Counted from the first letter of the stretch, positions 43,007-54,655 are shown. The stretch is DNA of 64,000 nucleotides from Acinetobacter sp. ANC 4470 (GCF_002135335.1 NZ_NEGC01000008.1:1-64000), one strand, 5' to 3'. Notes: a model not told the origin generated them from the sequence alone. Numbers and translations are program-made.

Positions 43007-44365
43007 TTATCCCTTAGGATGAGCAGTCGTTTTTCTCATTAACGTTTGATTATCATACTGGTGCGAGGTGAGATGTGCTTGAAGCTGAGCCATAAAGTCC
43101 ATCACGACCACCACAACGATGAGCAAAGAGGTACCACCCAAAGAGAATGGGATACCAAATGAGCTCTGTAATACCATCGGCATTAAACAAATCACTGTGA
43201 TATAAATCGCGCCAATAAAGGTCAAACGATTGAGAATATGATCTAAGTAACGAGCAGTTTGCTCACCTGGACGAATACCAGGCACATAAGCTCCGCTGCG
43301 TTTCAAGTTCTCTGAAACTTCTTTTGGGCTAAAAACTAGCGCAGTATAGAAGTAACAGAAAAAGATAATTAACGCACCAAAGAGCACCAAATACAACGGC
43401 TGTCCAGGCGACAATACGAGTGCCAAATCTTGTAGGCTACGTTTGATAATATTTGCACTAGGATCAGCACTCCCCACCCATTGCCCTAAGCTCGCAGGGA
43501 ACAAAAGCAATGAACTTGCAAAAATTGCTGGGATCACACCCGCCATATTAATTTTTAATGGCAAATGTGTCTGCTGTGCAGTAAATACACGACGACCCTG
43601 TTGTTTTTGAGCATAATTGACTGGTATACGACGTTGTGCTTTTTCAATAAACACAATAGCTGCTAAAACACCTATAGATAACAGACCAAAAATAACCAAG
43701 CCAATGAGACTTGTTTGACCATTATCTACCGATGAGAAAGATTGCATAATTAAATTTGGCAATCCAGCAACAATACCTGCAAAGATGATCATGGATATAC
43801 CATTCCCTACTCCGCGTTCAGTAATTTGCTCACCTAACCACATCAAGAACATGGTACCTGCAACCAGTGAAGTAACTGCAGGGATATAAAAAGCTAGACC
43901 CTCTGTCAAAGTAATACCTTGACTAATAAGACCAGCACACATCCCTACCGACTGCACAAGTGCAAGAAACAGTGTTCCTTGTCGTGTGTATTGATTAATC
44001 TTACGCTTACCTTGTTCGCCTTCTTTCTTTAAAGCTTCCAGCGAAGGAACAACCGTAGACATTAACTGCACAATAATTGAGGCAGAAATGTATGGCATGA
44101 TCCCTAAAGCAAGAATTGACATCCGCTCTAATGCACCACCTGAAAACATGTTAAACAAACCAAGGATCGTACCTTGATTTGCATTAAACAGATTTTCAAG
44201 TGCAGCACTATTAATGCCTGGTACTGGAATATGTGCTCCTAGTCGAAAGACCATTAATGCACCGATAAGAAACATCATTCGGCGAATAATTTCACGATAT
44301 TTCACATGAAACGGTTGACCTTTCATCATGTTCACATGACCTGAAGAACTAGGAGACATAGACAC
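43007..44365 (-). CDS. secY: Preprotein translocase subunit SecY
   Basis: 452 residues with ten membrane helices, forming the protein-conducting channel of the Sec translocon in the inner membrane. The plug and first helices carry IPVPGIN and [14 protein letters not shown]. The cytoplasmic loop [16 protein letters not shown] (about 245-260) is the ribosome/SecA contact region. Penultimate gene of the spc operon, six bases after rplO. Confidence 0.98.
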   Translation of the reverse strand: MSMSPSSSGHVNMMKGQPFHVKYREIIRRMMFLIGALMVFRLGAHIPVPGINSAALENLFNANQGTILGLFNMFSGGALERMSILALGIMPYISASIIVQLMSTVVPSLEALKKEGEQGKRKINQYTRQGTLFLALVQSVGMCAGLISQGITLTEGLAFYIPAVTSLVAGTMFLMWLGEQITERGVGNGISMIIFAGIVAGLPNLIMQSFSSVDNGQTSLIGLVIFGLLSIGVLAAIVFIEKAQRRIPVNYAQKQQGRRVFTAQQTHLPLKINMAGVIPAIFASSLLLFPASLGQWVGSADPSANIIKRSLQDLALVLSPGQPLYLVLFGALIIFFCYFYTALVFSPKEVSENLKRSGAYVPGIRPGEQTARYLDHILNRLTFIGAIYITVICLMPMVLQSSFGIPFSLGGTSLLIVVVVVMDFMAQLQAHLTSHQYDNQTLMRKTTAHPKG

Positions 44366-44371
44366 TAGCGA

Positions 44372-44812
44372 TTACTCCTCGACTTTGCCGCCAGCAGCTT
44401 CAACAGCAGCTTTAGCGCCTTTAGTCAATGCAACACCTTGAATAGTGAATGCACGAGTAATATCACCAGAAAGTACGATACGAGCACGAGTCATATCTTT
44501 ACGTACAACATTCGCTGCTTTTAAAGTTTCAAGTGAAACAACATCACCTTCAACTTTAGCAAGCTCAGATAAACGTACTTCAGCAGTTTTTAAAGCGAGT
44601 TGGCTTGTAAAACCGAACTTAGGTAAACGACGATAGATCGCAGTTTGACCACCTTCGAAACCAGCGCGTGTACCACCACTTTTACGTGCGCCTTGGCCTT
44701 TATGACCACGACCAGCAGTTTTACCGATACCAGAACCGATACCACGGCCAACACGAATATTGTTGCGTTTTGCACCTTCAGCTGGTGCAAGCTCATTTAA
44801 ACGCAGAGTCAT
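44372..44812 (-). CDS. rplO: 50S ribosomal protein L15
   Basis: 146 residues. The glycine-rich N-terminal extension [27 protein letters not shown] penetrates the large subunit, followed by the globular [17 protein letters not shown] domain. Three bases after rpmD. Confidence 0.98.
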   Translation of the reverse strand: MTLRLNELAPAEGAKRNNIRVGRGIGSGIGKTAGRGHKGQGARKSGGTRAGFEGGQTAIYRRLPKFGFTSQLALKTAEVRLSELAKVEGDVVSLETLKAANVVRKDMTRARIVLSGDITRAFTIQGVALTKGAKAAVEAAGGKVEE

Positions 44813-44815
44813 AGC

Positions 44816-44992
44816 TTATCCCTCTACACTAACCATATAGTAGACTTTATTAATCATACCGCGGTTAGAAGGTGTATCTTGAACTTCTACTGTATGACCA
44901 ATACGACGCAGACCTAGACCTTGTAGGCAAAGTTTGTGATTTTTCAAACGATGCGAAGCAGATTTAGTCTGGGTAACTTTAATCGTTTTCAT
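44816..44992 (-). CDS. rpmD: 50S ribosomal protein L30
   Basis: 58 residues read from the reverse strand, starting [14 protein letters not shown] and including [20 protein letters not shown]. Between rpsE and rplO with gaps of six and three bases, so translation is probably coupled. Too short for many gene finders but certain by context. Confidence 0.97.
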   Translation of the reverse strand: MKTIKVTQTKSASHRLKNHKLCLQGLGLRRIGHTVEVQDTPSNRGMINKVYYMVSVEG

Positions 44993-44998
44993 GATTGA

Positions 44999-45496
44999 TT
45001 ACCCTTGAATTTGTGCTACAGATAAACCACGTTTCGCAGCGACTTTCTCAGGAGAAGTCATATCACGCAAACCTTTAAAAGTTGCGTTTACTACGTTAGC
45101 AGCATTCGTAGAACCATAGCATTTTGTCAATACGTTATGTACGCCAACAGCTTCTAAAACTGCACGCATAGCACCACCAGCAATTACACCAGTACCTTCA
45201 GAAGCAGGTTGCATGTAAACGCGGCTTGCACCGTGACGAGCATTAATAGGGTGTTGAACAGTACCGTTAACAAGATCAACAGTAATCATGTTACGACGTG
45301 CAGCTTCAAGTGCTTTAGAAATAGCAGCTGGAACTTCACGTGCTTTACCACGACCAAATCCTACACGACCGTTACCATCACCTACCACAGTCAATGCTGT
45401 GAAAGAGAAGATACGACCACCCTTAACAACTTTGGCTACACGATCAACGGCAACCAGCTTTTCAACAAGACCTTCGTTTTGTTCAACTTTAGCCAT
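44999..45496 (-). CDS. rpsE: 30S ribosomal protein S5
   Basis: 165 residues. The double-stranded RNA-binding-like domain [37 protein letters not shown] and the C-terminal S5 domain are present. S5 supports decoding accuracy. It starts two bases after rplR. Confidence 0.98.
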   Translation of the reverse strand: MAKVEQNEGLVEKLVAVDRVAKVVKGGRIFSFTALTVVGDGNGRVGFGRGKAREVPAAISKALEAARRNMITVDLVNGTVQHPINARHGASRVYMQPASEGTGVIAGGAMRAVLEAVGVHNVLTKCYGSTNAANVVNATFKGLRDMTSPEKVAAKRGLSVAQIQG

Positions 45497-45498
45497 GA

Positions 45499-45849
45499 TT
45501 AGAACTCCAAGCCGTTTTCACGAGCAGCATCAGCCAAGGCTTTGATACGACCATGATATTTAAAACCAGAACGGTCAAATGCAACTTTAGTAACACCAGC
45601 TGCTTTAGCACGTTCTGCGATTAAAGCACCTACTTTAGTAGCGGCTTCAACGTTACCAGTTGTACCAGCACGTAAAGTAGCATCTAAAGTTGAAGCTTGC
45701 GCTAAAACTTTGCCACCATCGGCTGAAATAACTTGCGCATAGATGTGACGCGGAGTGCGGTTTACACACAAGCGAGTCGCACCCAATGCACGAATGTGCA
45801 AGCGTGTGCTTTTCGCACGACGCAAACGGGATTGTTTCTTTTCGTTCAT
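45499..45849 (-). CDS. rplR: 50S ribosomal protein L18
   Basis: 116 residues that bind 5S rRNA together with L5. The [26 protein letters not shown] and [29 protein letters not shown] blocks are typical. Confidence 0.98.
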   Translation of the reverse strand: MNEKKQSRLRRAKSTRLHIRALGATRLCVNRTPRHIYAQVISADGGKVLAQASTLDATLRAGTTGNVEAATKVGALIAERAKAAGVTKVAFDRSGFKYHGRIKALADAARENGLEF

Positions 45850-45863
45850 AAGAACCTCGCGCC

Positions 45864-46397
45864 TTATTTCTTCTTAGCTTCTTTACGAAGAACAACTTCA
45901 TCCGAATAACGAACACCTTTACCTTTATAAGGTTCAGGCTCACGATATGAACGGATATCTGCAGCTACTTGACCCAACATATGTTTGCTTGCTGATTTCA
46001 AAATGATTTCAGTAGCAGTTGGAGTTTCAGCAGTTACACCTTCAGGAAGTTTATAATCGATAGGGTGTGAATAACCAAGGTTAAGGTGAACAACATCACC
46101 TTTAACCGCAGCTTTATAACCAACACCGATTAGTTGTAACTTACGTTCGAAGCCTTCACTAACACCTTTTACAAGGTTGTTAAGAACAGCGCGAGCAGTA
46201 CCAGCTTGCATCCAAGCGTCTTTCGACTCTTTAACTGGAGCAATCTGAAGTGTACCTTCTTCCTGTTTTAACTCGACCAGCGCATGCAGGGTGAAAGACA
46301 AAGTACCCTTTGTACCTTTCACTTCGACCTGCCGGCCGTTCTGAGTAACTGTAACACCATTAGGTACAGTTACTGGGGCTTTAGCCACACGAGACAT
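45864..46397 (-). CDS. rplF: 50S ribosomal protein L6
   Basis: 177 residues in two repeated alpha/beta domains. The C-terminal [24 protein letters not shown] tail binds 23S rRNA near the factor-binding site. Confidence 0.98.
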   Translation of the reverse strand: MSRVAKAPVTVPNGVTVTQNGRQVEVKGTKGTLSFTLHALVELKQEEGTLQIAPVKESKDAWMQAGTARAVLNNLVKGVSEGFERKLQLIGVGYKAAVKGDVVHLNLGYSHPIDYKLPEGVTAETPTATEIILKSASKHMLGQVAADIRSYREPEPYKGKGVRYSDEVVLRKEAKKK

Positions 46398-46410
46398 GAG
46401 GAATCACCTA

Positions 46411-46806
46411 TTAAGAAACAAAAGCAATAACTTCACCACCGATACCAGCAGAACGTGCTGCGCGATCAGTCATGATGCCTTTGCTTGTAGAAACAATTGC
46501 AATACCTAAACCTTGCTTAACGCTCGGAAGTGCATCTTTACCGCGATACTGACGTAGACCTGGACGGCTTACGCGTTTCACAGTTTCGATAACTGGTTTG
46601 CCTTCAAAATATTTCAACGTAATCGTTAAAGTAGGTTTGCCATCATTTTCAGCAACCGCTACTTCAGAGATATAACCCTCTTGTTGAAGAACATTTGCAA
46701 TAGCAACCTTCAACTTAGAGTTAGGCATAGAAACAGTTTGTTTCTTCGCCATTTGTGCGTTACGAACACGGGTTAACATGTCGGCAACGGTATCTTGCAT
46801 ACTCAT
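46411..46806 (-). CDS. rpsH: 30S ribosomal protein S8
   Basis: 131 residues, binding the central domain of 16S rRNA; in E. coli S8 is the translational repressor of the spc operon. The C-terminal [33 protein letters not shown] is diagnostic. Confidence 0.98.
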   Translation of the reverse strand: MSMQDTVADMLTRVRNAQMAKKQTVSMPNSKLKVAIANVLQQEGYISEVAVAENDGKPTLTITLKYFEGKPVIETVKRVSRPGLRQYRGKDALPSVKQGLGIAIVSTSKGIMTDRAARSAGIGGEVIAFVS

Positions 46807-46817
46807 CTAGTCGCTCC

Positions 46818-47123
46818 TTACCAGCTTGCCTTAACAACGCCCGGTACATCACCCTGCATTACTGTTTCACGTAATTTGTTACGGCTTAAGCCGAACTTAC
46901 GGAAGTAACCATGAGGACGACCAGTTAAACCACAACGGTTACGAAGACGTACTGGAGACGCATTACGTGGTAATGCTTGAAATTTCATCATCGCTTCGAA
47001 ACGTTCTTCATCTGTAGCATTCACGTTTGCAATCGTTGCTTTTAATTCAGCACGTTTTGCAGCGTATTTAGCAACAGTAGCTTCGCGTTTCAATTCGCGA
47101 TTAATCATACCTTTCTTAGCCAT
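46818..47123 (-). CDS. rpsN: 30S ribosomal protein S14 (zinc-free form)
   Basis: 101 residues, the long C- form: it lacks the two CxxC pairs and has a single cysteine in [24 protein letters not shown]. No zinc-dependent duplicate is in the window. Confidence 0.98.
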   Translation of the reverse strand: MAKKGMINRELKREATVAKYAAKRAELKATIANVNATDEERFEAMMKFQALPRNASPVRLRNRCGLTGRPHGYFRKFGLSRNKLRETVMQGDVPGVVKASW

Positions 47124-47132
47124 ATCGACCTC

Positions 47133-47669
47133 TTATTTGAACGGGAAGCCGAATGCACGCAATAGCGCACGGCCTTCGTCATCAGTGCGAGCAGTCGTAG
47201 TCACAGTAATATCCATACCACGAATACGATCAATCTTATCAAAGTCGATTTCAGGGAACATGATCTGTTCCTTTAAACCCATTGAATAGTTACCACGCCC
47301 ATCAAATGATTTCGCAGAAAAACCACGGAAGTCACGGATACGAGGAATCGCGATAGAGATCAAACGGTCTAAGAATTCGTACATACGTTCGCCGCGTAAA
47401 GTAACTTTACAACCAATCGGCCAACCATCACGGATTTTAAAACCAGCGATAGATTTGCGAGCTAGAGTAAGAACTGGTTTTTGACCAGCAATTGCTTGCA
47501 TATCTGAAAGAGCGCCATCTAACAATTTCTTGTCAGCTGATGCAGCACCAACACCCATGTTGATGGTAATTTTTGTAATGCGTGGAATTTCCATCACATT
47601 TTTAACGCCTAAAGTTTCAAGTAACTGAGCTTTAAGTTCGTCATTGTAACGTGTTTTAAGTCTGGCCAT
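47133..47669 (-). CDS. rplE: 50S ribosomal protein L5
   Basis: 178 residues that bind 5S rRNA and contact P-site t[35 protein letters not shown] and [18 protein letters not shown] are the family blocks. Confidence 0.98.
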   Translation of the reverse strand: MARLKTRYNDELKAQLLETLGVKNVMEIPRITKITINMGVGAASADKKLLDGALSDMQAIAGQKPVLTLARKSIAGFKIRDGWPIGCKVTLRGERMYEFLDRLISIAIPRIRDFRGFSAKSFDGRGNYSMGLKEQIMFPEIDFDKIDRIRGMDITVTTTARTDDEGRALLRAFGFPFK

Positions 47670-47685
47670 GGCCTATATCAACCTA

Positions 47686-48003
47686 TTACTTCGCTACCGC
47701 CACTGATTCACCAGTTGACTTGAAGATGCGAGTTTTCACGCCTTCAGCAACTTGGTAACCAACACGGTCAGCCTTTTGGGTTGTAGCATTAAAAATTGCC
47801 ACGTTAGAGATATGAAGCGTAGCTTCCTGTGTAACGATAGCGCCTTCAGCACCCGTTGCACGGTTCGGCTTCTGATGCTTCTTCACCAAGTTAAGGCCTT
47901 CAACCTTAACACGGTCATTTGAAACAGACAGAACAGTTCCCTGTTTGCCTTTTTCTTTACCTGCGATCACAATAATTTGATCGCCTTTCTTAATCTTAGC
48001 CAT
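47686..48003 (-). CDS. rplX: 50S ribosomal protein L24
   Basis: 105 residues with the KOW motif near the start ([25 protein letters not shown], about 3-27). It initiates 50S assembly at the 5' end of 23S rRNA. Confidence 0.98.
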   Translation of the reverse strand: MAKIKKGDQIIVIAGKEKGKQGTVLSVSNDRVKVEGLNLVKKHQKPNRATGAEGAIVTQEATLHISNVAIFNATTQKADRVGYQVAEGVKTRIFKSTGESVAVAK

Positions 48004-48012
48004 GAGTGCCTC

Positions 48013-48381
48013 TTATAGAACTTCAGGAGCCAATGAAATAATTTTCATGAACTGTTCAGTACGAAGTTCACGAGTCACTGGTCCGAAAATACGAGTTGCA
48101 ATCGGCGCTTTGTTGTTATTCAAAATAACAGCAGCGTTATCGTCGAAACGAATCACTGAACCGTCTGGACGACGGATGCCGAATTTTGTACGAACAACTA
48201 CAGCATTCATTACGTCGCCTTTTTTAACACGGCCACGAGGAATAGCTTCTTTTACAGTAACTTTAATAATGTCGCCAACAGAAGCATAACGACGGTGTGA
48301 ACCACCAAGTACTTTAATACATTGTACGCGGCGAGCACCACTGTTGTCTGCTACGTCGAGCATACTTTCGGTTTGAATCAT
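48013..48381 (-). CDS. rplN: 50S ribosomal protein L14
   Basis: 122 residues with the [28 protein letters not shown] start. First gene of the spc operon. A 92-base gap with a large hairpin separates it from rpsQ, the last S10-operon gene. Confidence 0.98.
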   Translation of the reverse strand: MIQTESMLDVADNSGARRVQCIKVLGGSHRRYASVGDIIKVTVKEAIPRGRVKKGDVMNAVVVRTKFGIRRPDGSVIRFDDNAAVILNNNKAPIATRIFGPVTRELRTEQFMKIISLAPEVL

Positions 48382-48400
48382 TGCCCTACTCCAAAACCGA

Positions 48401-48458
48401 GCATCACCGGTTACAATTTCGAAAGGCTCAAAGAGTACTCGAAATTAACCGATGATGC
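48401..48458 (-). other. Long imperfect hairpin at the S10/spc operon boundary
   Basis: The arms 48401-48422 and 48439-48458 pair over about 20 bases with one wobble and a two-base bulge around a 16-base loop. It fills most of the gap upstream of rplN. There is no T run, so it is more likely a processing or regulatory structure than a simple terminator. Confidence 0.7.
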
Positions 48459-48473
48459 AACAAGAACGTCTAA

Positions 48474-48731
48474 TTACTCAGCAGCAGCTTCAATAACTTC
48501 CACTAAAGTCCAAGCTTTAGTTTTAGAAATTGGGCGGCTTTCTTTAATGGTCACTACGTCGCCAGTTTTAGCAACATTGTTCTCATCATGAGCGTGTAAT
48601 TTAGTTGAACGGCGGATTGATTTGCCATACAACGGGTGTTGAACGCGGCGTTCAATAAGCACAACAATAGACTTGTCCATTTTGTCGCTTACGACTTTAC
48701 CGGTTAACGTGCGAACTGTTTGTTCACTCAT
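48474..48731 (-). CDS. rpsQ: 30S ribosomal protein S17
   Basis: 85 residues with [31 protein letters not shown]. Last gene of the S10 operon. Its start overlaps the rpmC stop by four bases. Confidence 0.98.
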   Translation of the reverse strand: MSEQTVRTLTGKVVSDKMDKSIVVLIERRVQHPLYGKSIRRSTKLHAHDENNVAKTGDVVTIKESRPISKTKAWTLVEVIEAAAE

Positions 48732-48925
48732 TGTCCGTTCCCCTGTTTTTCGGTAAGGAGTGTCTTAATACGAGCAATAGTTTTACGAGTAAGCGCAACT
48801 TCATGCGATTTACCCAATTGACCAGTTGCTTTAGCCATACGAAGACGGAATTGGTTAAGCTGTTGCTCATCAAGCAAAGCTGTCAACTCTTCTACCGATT
48901 TTTCACGTAGATCTATAGTTTTCAT
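48728..48925 (-). CDS. rpmC: 50S ribosomal protein L29
   Basis: 65 residues, two-helix protein near the tunnel exit. It overlaps rplP by one base and rpsQ by four, a coupled trio. Confidence 0.98.
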   Translation of the reverse strand: MKTIDLREKSVEELTALLDEQQLNQFRLRMAKATGQLGKSHEVALTRKTIARIKTLLTEKQGNGQ

Positions 48926-49338
48926 TACATTACCGTCCGAGTCACGATAGTGGTTTTAAACGGAAGTTTCGCAGCAGCAAGCGCAAATGCTTCACGCGCC
49001 AATTCTTCGCTTACACCATCCATTTCGTACAAGATCTTACCTGGTTTGATTTGACAAACCCAGTATTCCACAGAACCCTTACCTTTACCCATACGAACTT
49101 CTAATGGTTTTTCAGTAATTGGTTTGTCTGGAAAAACACGGATAAAGATCTTACCACCACGTTTTACACGACGACTAATTGTACGACGCGCAGCTTCAAT
49201 TTGACGAGCAGTCATTTGACCACGCTCGATAGATTTAAGTGCAATAGTACCAAAAGATACAGTGCTACCGCGATGTGCTAGACCAGTGTTACGGCCTTTC
49301 TGCACTTTACGGAATTTAGTACGTTTAGGTTGCAACAT
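48925..49338 (-). CDS. rplP: 50S ribosomal protein L16
   Basis: 137 residues with the [19 protein letters not shown] start and the [20 protein letters not shown] block. It helps position A-site tRNA. The conserved arginine that YcfD hydroxylates in E. coli lies in this central region. Confidence 0.98.
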   Translation of the reverse strand: MLQPKRTKFRKVQKGRNTGLAHRGSTVSFGTIALKSIERGQMTARQIEAARRTISRRVKRGGKIFIRVFPDKPITEKPLEVRMGKGKGSVEYWVCQIKPGKILYEMDGVSEELAREAFALAAAKLPFKTTIVTRTVM

Positions 49339-49341
49339 GGA

Positions 49342-50094
49342 TTATTCTCCTTTTTCAGCAGAACGATCATTGCGACGACCACGACGCTCTTGACCTTCAC
49401 CACGACCGCGACCGCGTTTAGCTGGACGTTCTTCAGCAGGAGCAGGGTTCATGACTTGTTTCATGCCACCTAAGATCTCACCACGGAAAATCCAAACTTT
49501 AACGCCAATCGTACCGTAAGTTGTTTCAGCACGCACAGCAGAGTAGTCGATATCTGCACGAAGTGTATGTAAAGGTACACGACCTTCACGATACCACTCA
49601 GTACGAGCAATCTCTGCACCGCCAAGACGACCAGAAACTTCAACTTTAATACCTTTAGCACCAGAACGCATCGAGTTCTGTACCGCACGCTTCATAGCAC
49701 GACGGAACATTACACGTTTCTCTAATTGAGAAGCAATTGCTTCAGCAACTAAACGAGCATCTAAATCTGGGCGATCGATTTCGTTGATACTTACTTGCGC
49801 AGGAACACCCATAATAGATGTTAATTCGCGTTGTAGTTTCTCAATGTCTTCGCCTTTTTTACCGATAACGATACCAGGACGAGCAGTGCTAATTGTAATT
49901 TTAGCAGCACCTGTAGGACGTTCGATAAGAATTTTGCTGATCATCGCGTTTTTAAGTTTTTTGTTCAAAAACTCACGAACTTGAAGATCTTTAAGCAAAT
50001 ATTCAGCGTATTGTTTCGGACTCGCATACCAGTTAGCGTTATGACGTTTCACAACACCTAGGCGGATACCGATTGGATGAACCTTCTGACCCAT
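49342..50094 (-). CDS. rpsC: 30S ribosomal protein S3
   Basis: 250 residues: N-terminal KH domain (about 39-107, [25 protein letters not shown]) and the S3 C-terminal domain ([33 protein letters not shown]). An extended arginine/glycine-rich tail of about 35 residues follows. It lines the mRNA entry channel. Confidence 0.98.
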   Translation of the reverse strand: MGQKVHPIGIRLGVVKRHNANWYASPKQYAEYLLKDLQVREFLNKKLKNAMISKILIERPTGAAKITISTARPGIVIGKKGEDIEKLQRELTSIMGVPAQVSINEIDRPDLDARLVAEAIASQLEKRVMFRRAMKRAVQNSMRSGAKGIKVEVSGRLGGAEIARTEWYREGRVPLHTLRADIDYSAVRAETTYGTIGVKVWIFRGEILGGMKQVMNPAPAEERPAKRGRGRGEGQERRGRRNDRSAEKGE

Positions 50095-50095
50095 A

Positions 50096-50425
50096 TCAAA
50101 CCCCTACCTTAACGGTGATGTGACAAGTACGCTTAGTGATACGATCTGCACGGCCTTTAGCACGTGGCATAATACGTTTAAGGCTCACACCTTCATCAAC
50201 GTAAATCGTAGCAACTTTAAGGTCGTCTACATCTAAACTGTTATTATGTTCAGCATTTGCAATCGCAGATTCCAAAGCTTTTTTCACTAACACTGCAGCT
50301 TTTTTATTGCTGAAGGTTAAAATGTTCAAAGCGTGGGCAATAGATTTGCCACGAATCAGGTCTGCAACCAAACGAGCTTTTTGTGCCGAGATAGCGGCAC
50401 CGCGTAATTTAGCAGTAACTTCCAT
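50096..50425 (-). CDS. rplV: 50S ribosomal protein L22
   Basis: 109 residues starting [27 protein letters not shown]. The second of two adjacent ATGs (50425) is preferred because AAGG is then seven bases upstream. The long loop [15 protein letters not shown] reaches into the exit tunnel and is a site of macrolide resistance changes. Confidence 0.96.
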   Translation of the reverse strand: MEVTAKLRGAAISAQKARLVADLIRGKSIAHALNILTFSNKKAAVLVKKALESAIANAEHNNSLDVDDLKVATIYVDEGVSLKRIMPRAKGRADRITKRTCHITVKVGV

Positions 50426-50434
50426 CATAGCACC

Positions 50435-50710
50435 TTAACGTTTAGATTTCTTGTCAACACCGTGACCACGATAGGTACGAGTTGGCGCGAATTCACCGAG
50501 TTTATGACCAACCATATGTTCAGATACAATTACCGGAACATGGTTACGACCATTATGAACAGAAATTGTTAAACCAACAAAATCTGGGAGAATCATCGAA
50601 CGACGCGACCAAGTTTTGATCGGCTTACGGTTATTAGCCGCGATAGCCGCTTCAACCTTAGCGAACAAGTGCGCATCGACGAATGGACCTTTTTTCAGAG
50701 AACGAGGCAT
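50435..50710 (-). CDS. rpsS: 30S ribosomal protein S19
   Basis: 91 residues, [16 protein letters not shown] start and the [17 protein letters not shown] block. It pairs with S13 in the 30S head. Confidence 0.98.
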   Translation of the reverse strand: MPRSLKKGPFVDAHLFAKVEAAIAANNRKPIKTWSRRSMILPDFVGLTISVHNGRNHVPVIVSEHMVGHKLGEFAPTRTYRGHGVDKKSKR

Positions 50711-50723
50711 TAGTCAGATTCCT

Positions 50724-51548
50724 TTACTTGACGCGACGGTCGCGAATAATCATCTTAGTCGTACGCTTATTGGTACGTGTTTTGTACCCTTTAGCTTTTT
50801 GACCCCATGGGCTTACAGGTTGAATACCTTTATTACGCCCTTCACCACCACCATGTGGATGGTCAACTGGGTTCATCGCCATACCACGAACGGTAGGACG
50901 AATACCACGCCAGCGCGAAGCACCAGCTTTACCCAACGAGCGAAGGTTGCTTTCCGCGTTAGATACTTCACCTAACACAGCACGACATTCAACGTGGATT
51001 TTACGCATCTCGCCTGAACGTAGACGAACGATAGCGTAAGAACCATCACGACCCAACAATTGAACTGAAGTACCAGCTGAACGAGCTAATTGCGCGCCTT
51101 TACCGATTTTAAGTTCAAGGTTGTGAAGCGTAGAACCGATTGGCATATTGCGAAGTGGTAAGCAGTTACCTGGACGAATTGGAGCATCGTTACCAGATTG
51201 TACTTTATCACCAGCACGTAAGCCCTTAGCAGCAATGATATAACGACGTTCACCATCAGCATACAAAACCAAAGCAATGTGTGCAGTACGGTTAGGATCG
51301 TATTCAATACGCTCTACAGTAGCTGGAATGCCATCTTTATTACGTTTAAAGTCAACAAGACGGTAGTTTTGTTTATGACCACCACCAACGTGACGAGTTG
51401 TAATGTGACCGTTATTATTACGGCCGCCAGTACGTTTTTTAGCTTCAACCAACGGAGAGTACGGTGCGCCTTTATGAAGATGGTCGTGAACGACTTTCTC
51501 TACAAAGCGACGTCCTGGAGACGTTGGCTTACATTTTTGAATAGGCAT
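50724..51548 (-). CDS. rplB: 50S ribosomal protein L2
   Basis: 274 residues. The conserved C-terminal [20 protein letters not shown] contains the histidine region needed for peptidyl transferase centre assembly. Confidence 0.98.
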   Translation of the reverse strand: MPIQKCKPTSPGRRFVEKVVHDHLHKGAPYSPLVEAKKRTGGRNNNGHITTRHVGGGHKQNYRLVDFKRNKDGIPATVERIEYDPNRTAHIALVLYADGERRYIIAAKGLRAGDKVQSGNDAPIRPGNCLPLRNMPIGSTLHNLELKIGKGAQLARSAGTSVQLLGRDGSYAIVRLRSGEMRKIHVECRAVLGEVSNAESNLRSLGKAGASRWRGIRPTVRGMAMNPVDHPHGGGEGRNKGIQPVSPWGQKAKGYKTRTNKRTTKMIIRDRRVK

Positions 51549-51559
51549 AAATTTCGTCC

Positions 51560-51880
51560 TTATTCCGCTGCGCTTTCAGCGGTATCGCCCAAGTCAGCCA
51601 TCTCAACATCTTGGCCAGCTTTCAGGGTGACGTATGCTTTTTTAACATCAGAACGACGTCCTAATGTTTTACCAAAGCGTTTAGTCTTACCTTTAGTGAT
51701 AGTCGTGTTAACTTTAACAACTTCCACACCAAAGAGTTGCTCAACTGCTTTTTTGATTTCAAGCTTGTTTGCACCAAGTGCAACTTTAAAAACTTGAACA
51801 CCAGCAGCCTCACCTAAAGCTTGAGCTTTTTCTGAGAATACAGGTCCTTGCAGGACTTGATAGATACGTTCGTTGTTCAT
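51560..51880 (-). CDS. rplW: 50S ribosomal protein L23
   Basis: 106 residues at the tunnel exit, docking site for trigger factor and SRP. It overlaps the upstream rplD by four bases. The acidic C-terminal end is slightly extended. Confidence 0.97.
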   Translation of the reverse strand: MNNERIYQVLQGPVFSEKAQALGEAAGVQVFKVALGANKLEIKKAVEQLFGVEVVKVNTTITKGKTKRFGKTLGRRSDVKKAYVTLKAGQDVEMADLGDTAESAAE

Positions 51881-52479
51881 CCGAGTTCTACCTCAATTTT
51901 CTTAGCAGCAGCTACAGACATAACAACTTTGTCGAACGCAATCAAGCTAACAGGATCAATTGCAGCAGCATCAACCACATCTACATGCGGAATATTACGT
52001 GCAGCAAGATATAGATTTTCATCTACAGAATCCGTAACGATTAATGCGCGAACTGCATTTAAGTCGTTAAGCTTAGCAAGCAATTCTTTAGTTTTCGGAG
52101 CAGTAACAGCAAACTCTTCAACTAAGATTAGGCGATCTTGACGAACAAGTTCAGCTAAGATGCATTGCATAGCACCGCGGTACATTTTACGGTTAACTTT
52201 TTGAGACCAATCTTGTGGACGAGCAGCAAAAGTTTTACCACCACCAACCCAAATTGGGCTACGGATAGAACCAGCACGCGCACGACCAGTACCTTTTTGA
52301 CGGAATGGTTTTTTACCACCGCCAGATACATCGCCACGAGACTTTTGAGCTTTAGAACCTTGACGACCGCCAGCTAAATAAGCTGTAACAACTTGGTGTA
52401 CAAGAGCTTCGTTAAACTCACGCCCGAAAGCAACTTCAGACAACTCAACAGCAGAGCCGGAAACAGTATTTAAATTCAT
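51877..52479 (-). CDS. rplD: 50S ribosomal protein L4
   Basis: 200 residues. The long loop [37 protein letters not shown] enters the exit tunnel. In E. coli L4 also represses its own operon by acting on the S10 leader. Confidence 0.98.
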   Translation of the reverse strand: MNLNTVSGSAVELSEVAFGREFNEALVHQVVTAYLAGGRQGSKAQKSRGDVSGGGKKPFRQKGTGRARAGSIRSPIWVGGGKTFAARPQDWSQKVNRKMYRGAMQCILAELVRQDRLILVEEFAVTAPKTKELLAKLNDLNAVRALIVTDSVDENLYLAARNIPHVDVVDAAAIDPVSLIAFDKVVMSVAAAKKIEVELG

Positions 52480-52490
52480 AATATTTCCCC

Positions 52491-53129
52491 TCAGGCCTTG
52501 ATTGTAGGACGTACAGTTACGTCACCACCGGTAGCACCAGGAACCGCGCCTTTAACAACAAGAACTGAACGTTCAACGTCGATAGCAACGATTTCAAGAC
52601 CCTGTGTAGTTACGCGTTCAGCGCCCATATGGCCGGCCATTTTCTTGCCTTTGAACACGCGACCAGGTGTCTGGTTTTGACCAGTAGAACCTAAAGAGCG
52701 GTGAGAAAGTGAGTTACCGTGTGTAGCATCTTGCGTACGGAAATTCCAACGCTTAACACCACCTTGGAAACCCTTACCTTTAGACTGACCAGTTACGTCA
52801 ACAATTTGACCCACTGTGAACAATTCAACGGTAAGAGAAGAACCAACTTCACGACCTTCAAGATCAGCTTCTGTAGCGCGGAATTCTTGAACTAAACGAC
52901 CAGCAGCAACACCCGCTTTAGCGAAATGTCCTTTCTGAGGGTTAGTTACGCGAGATTCGCGACGCTCACCAGTAGTGATTTGAATCGCTTGATAACCATC
53001 AGTTTCAAGCGTTTTGATTTGAGTGATGCGGTTAGGATCAACCTCAATCACCGTAACAGGCACAGAAACACCAGCGTCTGTAAAGACACGTGTCATACCG
53101 CACTTGCGACCGACTAAACCAATAGTCAT
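52491..53129 (-). CDS. rplC: 50S ribosomal protein L3
   Basis: 212 residues starting [16 protein letters not shown]. The ATG at 53129 is preferred over 53135 because GAGG is then nine bases upstream. The W-finger region [28 protein letters not shown] approaches the peptidyl transferase centre; its glutamine is the site methylated by PrmB. Confidence 0.97.
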   Translation of the reverse strand: MTIGLVGRKCGMTRVFTDAGVSVPVTVIEVDPNRITQIKTLETDGYQAIQITTGERRESRVTNPQKGHFAKAGVAAGRLVQEFRATEADLEGREVGSSLTVELFTVGQIVDVTGQSKGKGFQGGVKRWNFRTQDATHGNSLSHRSLGSTGQNQTPGRVFKGKKMAGHMGAERVTTQGLEIVAIDVERSVLVVKGAVPGATGGDVTVRPTIKA

Positions 53130-53189
53130 GTGCATAAACCTCTAAAAAAGCGGCTTAATTAACCTAGAGTGTTAATTAACCCGAAAGCC

Positions 53190-53501
53190 TTAACCCAATG
53201 CGATCTGAACATCAACACCAGCTGCAAGATCCAATTTCATCAATGCATCAACAGTTTTGTCTGTTGGTTGAACGATATCAATCAAGCGCTTGTAAGTGCG
53301 GATTTCATACTGATCACGCGCGTCTTTATTAACGTGCGGAGAAGTTAGAACATTAAAACGCTCGATGCGTGTAGGCATCGGAATTGGACCACAAACTTGT
53401 GCGCCAGTACGTTTTGCTGTTTCTACGATCTCTTGAGCAGATTGATCAATCAAACGATGATCAAAAGACTTCAAACGGATACGGATTCTCTGGTTAGACA
53501 T
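53190..53501 (-). CDS. rpsJ: 30S ribosomal protein S10
   Basis: 103 residues starting [21 protein letters not shown] use ATG 53501; the frame is open to 53537 but that region is leader. It also acts in transcription antitermination as NusE. First gene of the array. Confidence 0.98.
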
Positions 53502-53620
53502 ACCAGTAAACTCCAAGCCAAATATATAAAGAATCACCTCTGACGCATCTCACCTAGTGGTAAGTGTCAAAGGCAGTGAAAATCACTAAGGTCATGATCG
53601 ATGCCACGACTGTCACGATA

Positions 53621-53695
53621 TTAACTGCTTTATTCGCAGTTAACCCCTTTTATTAAAGGGTCGCTCATTATAGCGATTGTTTAACGCTTAAGCAA
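53621..53695 (-). promoter_or_regulatory. S10 operon promoter and start of the leader
   Basis: On the minus strand, TTGCTT at 53690-53695 and TATAAT at 53667-53672 are separated by exactly 17 bases. Downstream, the leader shows two hairpins: CCCTTT / AAAGGG (53645-53660) and TTAACTGC / GCAGTTAA (53621-53643). This leaves about 160 bases of untranslated leader before rpsJ, as in E. coli where L4 regulates the operon. The L4 role here is inferred. Confidence 0.7.
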
Positions 53696-53759
53696 ATCTC
53701 TTTTCAACTTTTCCCCATCTTTTTCAAATCCTAAATTTGTAACATTGTTTAAAAATAGA

Positions 53760-54497
53760 TCAGCACCCTGTTTTTTCCAAAACGTACTCTATTGCTTGGT
53801 TTAATATTTGATTTCCATCAATAAAGTTATTTTTTTCTGTCTTTTTAAGTTGCTGTTGGGTTTGCACATGCTGACCGGAAAAATTATCCAGTTCTTCATC
53901 ATTTTCTAAAAACAGATTTAATGTCTCTGGGGTGATTTCAGGGTGAAACTGAAATCCCAACACATTTTTACCAATTTGGTACATCTGGTTTCTGCAAACC
54001 TCATTTTCTGCCAAATGAATCGCACCTTTTGGAATTTCAAAAGTTTCATTATGCCATTGCATCACATTAAATTCTGCTGGCAATTCAAAACACTCAGCAG
54101 GCACATGATTCACTTTACGCACCCCCGTCCAACCCAACTCCTGTTTGTCACTTCGACTCACAGCAGCACCTAGAGCATTGGCAATCAACTGCCCACCTAA
54201 ACATAGCCCTATCGCAGGCTTCCCCATAGACAAATATCTTCGTAACCAGCGTTTTTCTATTTTTAACCAAGGGAAATTGACTTCATCATTTACGCTCATT
54301 ACCCCTCCCATAATGATGAGTAAATCCACATCCTCCACTTGAGGCAATGCTTCTATTTCCAGTGAACGATCGATAGGTAAAGCAAAAAATTCCGTTGCAC
54401 TAATTTTAGCATTGTGCCGTTTTAAAAATTGATAACAACTACCAAATCCTTCACCAGCAATATGCTGAAAATAATGTACTTTTAAATGCGACTTCAT
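53760..54497 (-). CDS. Class I glutamine amidotransferase-like protein
   Basis: 245 residues of the GATase1 fold. The catalytic triad is C99 in GLCLGGQL, H185 and E187 in FQFHPEIT. The opening VHYFQHIAGEGFGS and the LLIIMGGVMSVND segment match the stand-alone GMP-synthase-like amidotransferases often called YfeJ type. The acceptor substrate is unknown. A hydrophilic tail of about 40 residues is extra. Divergent from metC. Confidence 0.82.
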   Translation of the reverse strand: MKSHLKVHYFQHIAGEGFGSCYQFLKRHNAKISATEFFALPIDRSLEIEALPQVEDVDLLIIMGGVMSVNDEVNFPWLKIEKRWLRRYLSMGKPAIGLCLGGQLIANALGAAVSRSDKQELGWTGVRKVNHVPAECFELPAEFNVMQWHNETFEIPKGAIHLAENEVCRNQMYQIGKNVLGFQFHPEITPETLNLFLENDEELDNFSGQHVQTQQQLKKTEKNNFIDGNQILNQAIEYVLEKTGC

Positions 54498-54655
54498 CCG
54501 CTCGAACCTATTGTTATTGCTCTGCTAGAGGTTTAGCAAAAATGAAGCCAACTTTTAAAAGCACAACCCTTTTTATACATTTGGGCATTTATATAGCCTA
54601 ATGGGTCTGTTTCTCTTAAGCTAAAGCTAATTTTGATACAACCTAGAGCAAAACT

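Noticed and set aside
45209..45545. Antisense open frames over rpsE and rplR, with similar ones over most ribosomal genes
   Set aside because: They have no ribosome binding site and their composition is explained by codon bias of the real genes on the other strand.
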